Shown here piece by piece: positions 24,801 to 36,800 of a DNA stretch of 64,000 nucleotides (its first letter is position 1; every line of letters starts with the position of its first letter). Both the position numbers and the translations under genes were made by a program. A model generated the notes under the pieces. It was not told where the DNA came from. It saw only the letters and a list, made by a program, of their open reading frames with translations, and did not search any database. The DNA is taken from positions 10,434,001 through 10,498,000 of the forward strand of contig OX621253.1 in NCBI GenBank assembly GCA_951640165.1. The letters run 5' to 3'. The stretch comes from Pseudoips prasinana (Eukaryota; Arthropoda; Insecta; Lepidoptera; Nolidae).

Positions 24801-27800
24801 TCAGTAAATCCTCGTTATGCCTCACAGGTAGCGTCGAATACTCCTCACTGTCAGCCAGTAAGCGCAACAATTCGTCAGTATTCATCTTGTTATGCATATT
24901 CTGTGTGAAATGCGCCATAGTCATGTATGATAGATAGTAGTAGGAGGCGATACGGCCCATCCACGTGCAATGAATTGTGCGTCCGTCCTGGAAATAAAAA
25001 AATATATCTCATTAAAAGAATAATATAGAATACTAAAATCGCTGGATTACTGGTCGGTTACTAAAGACAAAAGCAATTATGGGGACGGCACGCATTGTGA
25101 GATGATTCCTTTATCCGTCGCTCCGACCACCGGCTTAAGGGCCCATGAACACCACGTATTTTAAGCGCAACGTTGACGAGCGTTTAGGAAACGCGCGTCG
25201 ACGGCGCGCGTTTTATACTACAGCGCAGTTTGTCGTTGTTTGTAGCGATAAAAACGCGATGCTAACGTGCGTGTGTACCGCAACAAACGCGCGTCAACGG
25301 TGCGCTTAAAAACGTGGTGTGAATAGGCCCTAAGGCGTCACACCCCGCCGCAGGAGGTACTATTTTTAACATATTTATTTATATATAATTTTTTTTTATA
25401 TCAATTTTGTAATTATAAATGTGTAAAAAATAAGAATTTAAATAAATCATAATAATATCCTGGGACATTATTTACACACGGCCATCTAACCCTAAACTAA
25501 GCAAAGGTGGTACTATGGAAGCTAGATAACTTATATACTACATATATTACTTTTCTTTTGTAAATGCTTACTTATATAGATAATAACACCCAGACTCAGG
25601 ACAAACAGAGATGTTCATGCACATAAATATCTTTCCTGGGTGGGAATCGAACCCACGACATCAGACGTGAAAAGCAAGTATTTGCCAACCACGCCAAAAG
25701 CCATAATAGTAGCATCTTGAGGTTAGACACTCTATCGTCTTTTTTTTTAACCTGGTGGAAATGCCGTTGCACGTTGTGTGGGGCTCGAACCCACTAAAAC
25801 AACCACGGTAGCCAGCCACACAGTGCTAGTGGCGGGGGCTCTGGGTACTCGGCGACACTCTCACCCGGGGAGCACTCCACCCTCCCCAGCACGCACAAGC
25901 GCGTTTAGGCAACCTGAGCAGCTACAGCAGCTTACCTCCCCGGGACCGCTTATACAATATTCGACGGACACCGTAGCCTAGTTGGTAGTGCTCCTGCCTA
26001 CGAAGCTGGTGGTCCTGGGTTCGAATACCGGTAAGTGCAAGTATTTGTGTGATGAGCGCGAATATTTGTTTCTGAGTCATGGATGTTTTCTATGTATATA
26101 AGTAATTATCTATCTATATAAGTATGTATATCGTCGCCTGGCACCCATAGTACAAGCTTTGTTTAGTTTGGGGCTAGGATGATCTGTGTGACATTGTCCC
26201 TAGATATTATTATTATATGAGTGGAGTTTCCTTCCTCCAAACGTCAGCGGTCCAAGGGCGGCGCCCAGCCGGGTGAAGTCAGCCGGGCGCCGGATACTAG
26301 CCGGCGCCGGCGCTGGGATTAGCTCCCAACGCCGGAGACACTCTATCGTCCATTATGAAAGGTTTAATTATATTTACCTCGTCAATATCCACACAATTAG
26401 CATTAGCCAACACGTCTATCGACGACTGCACCAGATTAGACAAGTAGTAGTTAACATCTTGGGGTTCAGAGCTGTCCAAATTGTAGTACGAAGGGTTCTT
26501 TAGTAATCGCCGGAAGAAGTATGTCCATGTCAAGTAGTCCAAGACGTCTTGTTTTGTTTGGACAGTGCCTGATGACAAAATATATTAAATCGATATGATT
26601 TGCTAAGATTCTGGCGATTTTATGAGTGCAATTTCAAGTCGTCAATTTTATGTAAATCGATTAAAAACTCTAGTTTGAAATGGAAACAAGAAAATAAATG
26701 TAACAGCCTTTCACTATTGGGGTTTACTCGGATATGTCGTCTCAACAACATCTAAATCTGTCTAATAATATAAATCTATCTAGATCTCAGAATCTCCATA
26801 TGGACTATGGTCCATTCTAAAATACATTTTTTTATATAATAGGATGGCAAACGAGACATATTTTAGAATGTATGGGCGGCGGTGATCACTTACAAGTGGG
26901 TCACCTGATGGTAAGTCAAAAATATACTGTCCATAGGAGAGACCATGAATCATGTTTTAATTAAAAATTACTAATACATAAATGCATCTTTTTATTATAT
27001 TTGTTCTTAATTAAAATGTTATATTATTTGTTAAAATTGTGTGGGTGTTAATTTGTTAAACAATAAAATATTTTGTGAGTATGTTGTAGTAGATAGGTAT
27101 GTAAGCCACGCTTAGAGTCTTTCTTATATTATGTAAATATTATATTTTCTCTGTAAGTGAATGTAAATTCTTATGAGAAATAAAAATCTTTGACCGTATC
27201 TATATGACCAGCAAAAATTCCAAATCCTTGCAGTTTACAAATAAAGTTGACATTCTGATAAGTGATATAAGATGGAGATGAAGACGTAAGAGAAAACAAC
27301 GTTTACAGAACGTTTCTGTTAAAATTTTATCTTGTAAGCGTGTCTATGTCTGATCTACCAATGATTATGCAATTTTATGAACGATAAAAAAATATGTCAT
27401 AGAAAAAGAATAGTACAAAATAAAATCAAAAGACACTAAATTAAAATATATACTTGCCAGCAACAATCTCGGCGTTTAAATGGTCTGGTAGTACGTTGAG
27501 AAGGCTCGATTCCACAGGGAACGGTTCGTATAAGAACTTCTTATAGAAATTCTTCTTTTGATCGTGGACTAACACCACAGCCACACCTTCGTTGTCATAC
27601 TGAGAATAAAGAAAGAAAACGATTTAATTGCGTTAAGATAATGTAGAATGGAATGTATAAATTCGAGTCGGAACACCTCGGTGCGGTAAAGGAGAGGTTA
27701 ACGAGTGGGTCCGGATACAACGTTCGATTCCCAATCATCTGAAACTTAAGATCATTGATTTGGCTTCGATTCAGACTACAGTATGAAGTGAAATGTTTGA

Positions 27801-30800
27801 TTATGTAGAAGAATGCAAGTTGACGGAGTAATTAATGAAGTTGGTCCTGTACAGTCGAGTGCTAAGTTAGCACTATAGCGCGTAAAGTATGGTCGAGTTT
27901 CATCACTTCGGGAGTAGCATAAGAATGTTGGTGAAATTGCTTTCTTTCTTTAATGTGGTTCAATTCGCCAAGTAGGCCACTAACATGACTTAACCTTCAA
28001 TGCGGTGACCGTGATATCTCGTGCATCAAAATGTCCGTTCACTTACTAATGACGAGATAATGCGAAACTGTCATTGTAAATGGGGCATTCACAAACAAAA
28101 TCGCTCTCCCGGATGGGACGCTAAAGCTTTTTAAAGTTTCGCTAAAAGTTTCAACATCAATAATTTTCACGTAAACGTCACTAAGAAAAATGACCTTGAA
28201 AATGTTATTTATATATTCTGATTGACTGTTACCTGTGGCCGTCCAGCTCTTCCCATCATCTGCAGCACATCCGTGATGGGCATGTCTACGTATCGCTTTT
28301 GCTTGCCGTCGTAGTACTCAGTGCCTTTGATTACCACTAGATGGGCGGGGAAGTTAACCCCCCAAGCTAGAGTCGCCGTGCAAATTAGGACCTATAGGAA
28401 GAAAAATTATATAATTATTTTTACACCATTATAGAGTCCGGTTACTAGATAGCCGTAAAAGAAAAGAATCTTTTAATGTAAATGTTACTTTATTATCATA
28501 GTATAGTGTAGAATTTACTGTGTCAATTTTTACTTTATTACATTTTAAAATTTGCATAATAGAATATATTCTGATTTATATTCTGTTACGTTGAAAGTGT
28601 TTGTATAAATTGTATGATTTATACAAACTGAGTACAAAAAAAAAATGTAAATGAATAAACCTATTTTACAGAAACTTCATATGAACATAAATACAATAAA
28701 AATGATTTTAAAAAATTCCATCATCATCATCATCAAATCAGCCGAAAGACATCACTAACACCTGAGTCCTGCTAACCACATTTAGCAGCTTCCAGTTCTC
28801 CTGATAATATCGTTAGACCACCTTGTAGGTGCCTTGCACACGTTACGTGTTTCAGTTCGAGATCACCACTCGAGACTCTTTCTGTCCCAACGGCCATCAG
28901 TTCTACGAGCTATGTGCCCCACCCACTGCCCCTTCTCAGCTATAAATTTTCCATCAGATCATCATCAATAAGCTAAAGGACATCCACAGCTGGTCACAAC
29001 CCAACCCTTAAAGATCTCCACAATTGCCGGTCTTGCGCTATTCGAATCCAGCGGTGCCAGGCGACCTTCATAATTTCCATAATAACAAAATAATTGCGTG
29101 TATCTCTACTTTAACTAGATGTTACGAAAATGTTCTCAACTAACTTTTTGGGTGTTTATATTCTGATTTTGCTAAATTTACTTTCTTTAAAATAAGTTTA
29201 TTTAGTTTAGGTTCAGCTTACTACCAAAAACTACTTTGCTGATTGTATGAAATAACATGTCCCGTATCGTATAAGCGCACTTAATTTAGTATCCACTTAA
29301 TAGCGATTATATCAGGCATTATTTACGTTCGCTTGTTTCCTATATTTATATTATCATATCTAATTAGATATTTGTAATTAACAGTAATTGCGATTACTTT
29401 ATGATATGTGCATTTAGATATCATATCTTTAAGTTCATCCGTTTAAAGCCGCCACTGGCGGAATCTATAAATATTTAGTTTTAATATATTTGTATAAAGC
29501 AGAAAGGTTCTCGAGCGGCGACCACGAAACAGAAGACGCAGCGTGGACAGCCGCCTAGAAGGTGGACCGATGAACTTGTGAGGGTCGCTGGGAAACCGCT
29601 GGATGCGGATAGCGCAAAACCGGCAATTGGGGAGATATTTGGCGGAGAACTTTGTCCAGCAGTGGACGTTTTCCAGCTGATATGATGATTATTATGATAA
29701 TAATTGTATATGTACTTTACATATTACTTTTGATGATGCATTTTTTAATAAGAATTACCAAAACGACATCTAATAATCATTGATATCCGGCCACTTTAAT
29801 GTACATTTGTATTCTTGATTAATCTAACCTGAATTTTCTGATTAATAAACAGCTCCTCCACTGTTGCTCTATCCCTCTCATGTAAACCGGCATGATGTAT
29901 CCCAATACCGAACGCCAACGTTAACTTCAGGTTCGATTCTCGGATGTTGGATAGGATTAGTTCCATCTCTGACTCTTGCATATGGAGCCACTGTTTCGGG
30001 TTCTCTTCAGCTGCTAGGTACGCGATGAGATCGAGAGCTGTTAATCTGAAATCCAGCGTAGATGTTAGAATTTTTTTAACTGTCATTTTATCAAACCAGG
30101 TGCTCTACTGGCTAAATCGCTGAACATCGATTACTTAAATGGCGTCCAAATAAATAAGGGTTAAAAATGACTTAAGCATCGTTTAATCGGCTTCCATGAG
30201 CACATGTGACGTCATAAATGGTCTGGAATCGATTGTCAACGTTGAAGCCGTTAATAATAAATATCGTTTAAGCAAAATATAAAAAAGGGTGTACCCAGTG
30301 AACACAAATAAACATGGAAGCATTCCTAGCTCGCGAAAATGACCCAACGCAGATTGTGCCGCGATAGGCGGGGCTTAAAAATTGTGCCGCGGACCGAGTG
30401 GGACCGAGTTTGCGCACTACAGGCATCAATGGCGGTCGTCTGTCAGTTATTAGTTTCAGCGTGTTTAATTTCCAAAAATGCCTTCCTGTGCAGTGAAGTG
30501 GTGTATTAATAAATCTCATTTGCATAACAAGAGTGTTGGAATTAGTTATTACGAGTAAGTACATCGCTATATATTTTAATTTTATTAAATATGAAGTCAA
30601 TCAAATTGACACAAAATATATGGTGATGTTGTTATGCAAACGAATCAATTTATTTATCTACACAAAAATTATGACGATTTTTTTTTATTTATTACAATTA
30701 TTTTAATCTTAGATAAAATACTCAGCATCTTTAGGGTATGCACAAAGAATGGTAACGGTGGTATTAAAACAGCTTGGTTTCTTCAAATGTCCACTCGATC

Positions 30801-33800
30801 TAAAGCGAAGAGAACTATGGACGAAAACGTTTCGTTTCGAAATGAATTCAATTCAATTTTATTTATATATTTACAGGGTACCTTGTAAAGCACCAATTAC
30901 CTCACAGGACTAGATAGTTAAAACCATAAGCAACAACATTTATTTTACAACTTTTGATAACTTGTATTTTTTTTTTGTAAATACTCTATATTAATTAATT
31001 TACCACTTGAATGTTTATAACTCTACGTGCATCGTAAATAATATGTAACCAGGCGGCTTGCGTAATCTTTGCGATGCCCGTAGAGTAAGTTGTTGCTTAT
31101 GGTGTTAGCTTCCTAGTCCTGCGAGGTTGTTGGTATTTTACAAGTAACCCTGCATATCTAGATCACCTATAATTTCAAGTCGATTCGTTCACGCGTTTTC
31201 AAGATAAAGGGTATTGACAGACAGACGGACGGATGGATAAAGAAGTGAAGGGGGCCCTAAAAAGTAGTACTCCGTTGTGTCAGTTTGATTGGGATATTGG
31301 GTCAAAATTTGCGCTTAGTTTCCTTGAAGTAATGCTTCTATGTTTATTTGCGTTCACTGGGTGTACCAGAGAATTGTAAGTAGTTCTTCGAAAATCCTAT
31401 ACGGTTGACTCACAGTACCTGGGCAGGCCTGTTGCCGTGGTTGGGAAATGTTTTTGCCACCGGAGGTCGTGGGTTCCATTCCCACCCAAGACAGATATTT
31501 GTGTGCATGAACATGGCTGTTTGTCCTAGTCTGGGTGTTATTATCTATATAAGTATGTATTTACAAAAGAAAAAAATATATATCAGTTATTTGGTTTCCA
31601 TAGAACGAGCTCTGCTTAGTTTGGGATCAGATCGCCGTGTGCAAATAATGTCCCAGGATATTATTATTATATTATAAATGTAACATTCCATTTCTCGCAA
31701 CGCGATAACATACTTTTTTCAGTATTAGGTAAACATTATCCAAATAAATATCTTAGAATTCTAGGAATTCAATCATTGTTTAAAAAGAGAATATAATCAA
31801 TTATTTAAAATCATACTCGCACGTATCCGAGGCGGGTCACCAGTTAGATAAATAAATAAACACGCGCCCGCGCAACTTTATTGCACCGTAACGGATGTCG
31901 CTATTTAATTAGGAACTGATTCTAACACAAGCCCAAATCTTTATCACTTAAAAAAAATATATATAAATACATACATATTATAAATAAATTACACCCAGAC
32001 ATAGAAAATAATCTTAATCACGGCCGCTGGCTTATAATAATGTCAGCCTAGCCGGATTCCGGCTACGGCGGCCAGTCTCAATAGAGATAAGCCATCTGCG
32101 CAGGACATTATAATATGTCCCGCTCACACAAGTGTGTACGTAAACACAGGAGCACTTGCTATTCCATCACTCTCATGATCCGATGGGACGCTTAACGACA
32201 TGACCGGAAAGAGGTCAAGTATAGGTCCGACAGCTTTACGTGCTCTCCGAAGCAGGGGGTATAATACCGCCAACTCCCAGACTTCGAACTGATGCTGAGT
32301 TTTTCTTTCTACAGAAAAGTCCCAAAATCACTTTTGGCATGACCCGGGATTTGAACCCAGGACCTCGTTCTCTGCAGGTGAACACGTTACCGCTAGACCA
32401 ACGAAGCAGTCATAGTCACCCACGACCGCTGGCTCACTAACCACTCGACCAACAAGTCAATCATTAAGAACTATCAATTTTTATACGTCGGTTTGGAGCA
32501 GTTTTTTACTGAATATTATGTGTAAATAGGACCATTACATCAAATCTGAACTGAGGTGACTCAAACAGCAAGTGACCGCGTCCGTGAGTAGGTATTAAGA
32601 AAGATGATGTCCGTTCTAAGATAATAGTATACTAGCATTGCTAGTAACTCACGGACCTATATGAACTTTTGTTTTATAAAAGATAAGGCATAAGGACTCA
32701 TTTCATACGGACTTCACGATACTACAAGGTATATAGGAAAAGGATACCCACCCACAACTACAATCTTCAAATGTTTTCAACGTTAAATGGTGACTAATAC
32801 ATTTAACAATGTTAATACTGCATGTTTACTTATCAGTATTAAAGCTGTAAACCAAGTGATCTACTGCTCATATAGATGTAGTAAACACAAAAAGGAATTT
32901 TAGGGTTTCAAAATAGAATAAACATCTGATTTCCATTTAACATTCAGCGGACAATATAAATTTTTAAATGGATGAACTCAATAAATTTCAAAATTATAAA
33001 ATCCTCTCCAGATTTGTTTTGTAATAGTAGTTGATCTAAGGCTTTTACACGTCTGAGAACACACCCTGCACGCGTAGATCACTATATATACGTATGTAGC
33101 TTAGCTAACACGCAGACGGAAGAAACTATGAAGATGGACAGACGTGTAATAATTATTTTATTAGTTTTTTCTATCTTTGTTGTCTGCCATTGCTCGAATT
33201 ATTCACTCATATCTACGGAAGAAGCAGTATTGACAAAAGACGATAAAACTTTATGTTTAAACGATTGTTTAATAACAGACGCCACAAACAAATCGCAGTG
33301 CATCTATGACAAGAATAGTTGGAACGAATATCTGAGTGCAGAATGCACACCAAGTGGTACAAAAACTGCTAATTACAAGACCATCACCAATAAGGCATGC
33401 GACAGCAATTGCATCGAGAATAAAGGACACTATAATTGGTGTATGACAGCAGAAGAATGGTACAAATGTAAAAGAGAAACAAATATAACAGCGAAGGAAA
33501 CTTACCATACAAAAAACATATACCTATCATGTACAGATCAGTGCTCCAAGAAATCATATTCCTACGATTGGTGTTACACTGTCAAAGGTTGGCAATATTG
33601 CGACCCTAAAGATAAGCTAATACTCTTTAGTCATTATACTGAATACGGTATTTTGTGTGGATCGCCGTGTGCCTTATACAATGATGATAACGAGACATAT
33701 TGTTACGACATCTATGGAGACTGGTACAGGTGCTATTTACACCCAGACAAAAAGGAAGAAATATCAAACCGGACCAAATTCGTGCAAATAAATTGGTACC

Positions 33801-36800
33801 ACGGCGAATACTCTGCGAATGGTTATGAAACTTGCCATAATGATACAAGGATGGTTAAGCGAGACGTAAACTTTCCGCCAAACTTGGACGTCGATGCATT
33901 GGCAAGATACTTCGAGGATTATTATCCAACGGTAATAGTGAGGAAAGTTCCTGCTGAAATCGTGACCAATGATACAGATCCCACTGTGCAGTATACAGTT
34001 TACCACACGGTCAGACGTTTCGGCGACCAACAGTTAGTACTGCCATTGGTGTACCGAGCAATAGTTACCAATTATACTCTGCTGAGACCTGAAGAAGAAC
34101 ATACAAACTGGCCTCCAGCTGTCGTTCGTAACTTTGGTGCCATGAATCCTATATTAATCGGTTCAAATCGAGACCAACGAGGCTATTTATTGCCATTACG
34201 ATTAGGAGGTCCTATTCAAATGTATAATATATTCCCGCAGCCTATCAGTCATAATCGCGGCACAGGCTCTAGATGGTTCCACCTGGAAGCCGATATATTC
34301 GATTTTGTGAATGACCATCCGAATCACTATGCCGAATATACGGCAGTTTTGGAATACGATTTGACAAGCAGCAGACCGTTCAGACCTACTGGGATAGGCT
34401 TAAGTATACGATTGTACAATGAGCATCACCAACGATGTGACATTTATGGAAACGTTTTGCCCACCACTTCTCAACCACTTCCCTTGGAAAATATGCAATT
34501 TTCAAATGATCCAAATGTTGTGTGTGTCGTCAATCGACAAGACATATAACAAAACACACTGCTGAGTAACGGAGGCAAAAGTTACCGAGATATATTATAT
34601 ACGGAGGATTTATTGCAGTTATGAATCGAAATCGGAATCATTTATTTTCCAAGAAAGAAAGAGCGCATAAAGGCCTTAAGAAAAAAATAGTGCTGCCTAT
34701 CTCATCTATGGTACACATGTAAAATTAAGTCACTGTTTCTTGTCAATGAATTAATCCTTTATAGTTTTTTTTCTAAGAGATGCTTTAAGCTTCTTTTTAG
34801 TGAAAAAAGCAGCGCAACGAATAGCACCAATGGACTTAAGAAACAGCGTAAGAAAACATAAAACGACATAATGACCTCTATATAATAATAATATTTAATG
34901 TAATGTGTCTCTTAATCTGTATATCTAGTATGTAGGACGGGGTCCCTAGCAAAGTTTACGTATATGTCAAAAACATCTTCATAATATGGAATTGTATTGT
35001 TGTTTTAGAATAAATTACTTTATGTATTAAAGTAAGCGAAAACAAAAGAAGAGTCAAAAGAGTTGTGCAAAGATCGTGACAAATGTAAATCCGTTGTCTC
35101 TACCTACCCCTCGGGGAAACAGGCGTGAGTCTATGTATGTATTGTAACCAAATTAATATTTAATCAATTAGTAGGTCATTACATTAGTCAGTAAGTAATT
35201 TAAATTATCACTCATTTACATTTTGATTGCTATTAAACCAATAAACGACTTTTAATTATAGAACTATCAATTTTAAGAAGGAAATAAAAAGCAAGAAATG
35301 ACCTCAATTTTGAACCTAAAATCCTATCTACTAAGGCTGAATGTTATTTCTTCTTGTCCTTTTTCCTGCGTACATGTCCTTACTTACGTTGCATAGACTA
35401 TGACTGCTATGAGTCACACAGTACACCACTTATAGTAATTAGGAAACATTCAATTACGCTACACAGCAAAGAATAATTCTAGTTGACCGTATTGTAAACT
35501 TTAATTTTTGAATGAAATAAAGAATCCTTCACTATTAAAATAGTAATATTTGTATAAATGCTGTGTGGTGACGGCATAGAATATCATCACCTCATCTCAT
35601 CCCGTGAGGGGCGTAGAAATAGTCCGAGGGAATACCTACCAGAGAAGCAGCGTTTTTCTGTGAACTATGACCATCAAACTGCGATCGCCAACCCGTCTCC
35701 CAAGCGTGGCGATTACGGCATATCCCTCCATTCTTTGGGGAGGCTTTTGTCCAGCAGTGGACGTACTTTGGCTGACATGATGATGATGATTTGTATAAAA
35801 TGTAATTTGTAATCGATTTATTAATTTACAGAATAGTGTTTTAGGTGTAATCCATTTAGTTACGTTTGTGGTCGCTATCTAGTTATGAGCATAACAACAT
35901 TCATTTTATTGACTGCCCTGTTAGTCTAGTGCTTAGTGACCCTAATTGCTAAGCCAGAGGTATTGGATTCAATCCCCATCCAGGACAAAATATCTTTGTG
36001 TGATGAGCGTGTTTATTTGTTCTATAGCTGGGTGTTATTTATCTATAACTAGCTGTGCCCCGCAGTTTTACCCGCGTTAAATTTTGTAAATTGTCACAGC
36101 TCCTCCCCAGTAGGTGATAGCGTGATAATGTGTAGCCTATATGTTGACTCAACCTCTTAGTAATATTCATGCAAAATTTGAAGTTAATCCATGCAGTACT
36201 TATTGAGTTTAGCCCGGACATACATACAGACAAACAGATAAACAGACAAAAATTCTAAAACTATATTTTTGGCTTCGATATTGATTGTAGATCACGACCC
36301 AAGTAACCTTTTAAAAAATATTCAATGTACAGTTTTGACTTTCCTACGATTTTATTATATGTATAAATATTTACGTTCATGTTTTCGGTGGTATTCTTTA
36401 TTTCCGCATCACACTAATATTATAAAGGCAAACGTTTGTGATTGTGTATGTTTGCTACTCTTTCACGCAAAAACTACCGGACGGATTTTGATGAAACTTT
36501 TTAGCAATATAGTTATTATTCGGATATATATATATATATCCGAATAACACATAGGCTATAATTTATAAAGTTTAACACGGTTAAAACCACGGGGCACAGC
36601 TAATAATTCATAAAGTTTTAAGGTTTCCGTATCAAAATGTTATGAATTTTAAATCGTAGTTTTTTATACCGCTGTGACCAACGGACGGACCGAGTCGCTT
36701 TAGGGTTTCTTTTTTTGCAAAGAACCATATTGCGACTCTGTCCGTCCGTCAGTCACAGCGGTATATCACTACATTTACAAATTAAACTAAAAAAAAAACC

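Noticed and set aside
30634..30888. 84-codon plus-strand frame as a second exon of the THAP element
   Set aside because: No THAP-protein-like continuation or acceptor is visible; composition is that of AT-rich DNA.
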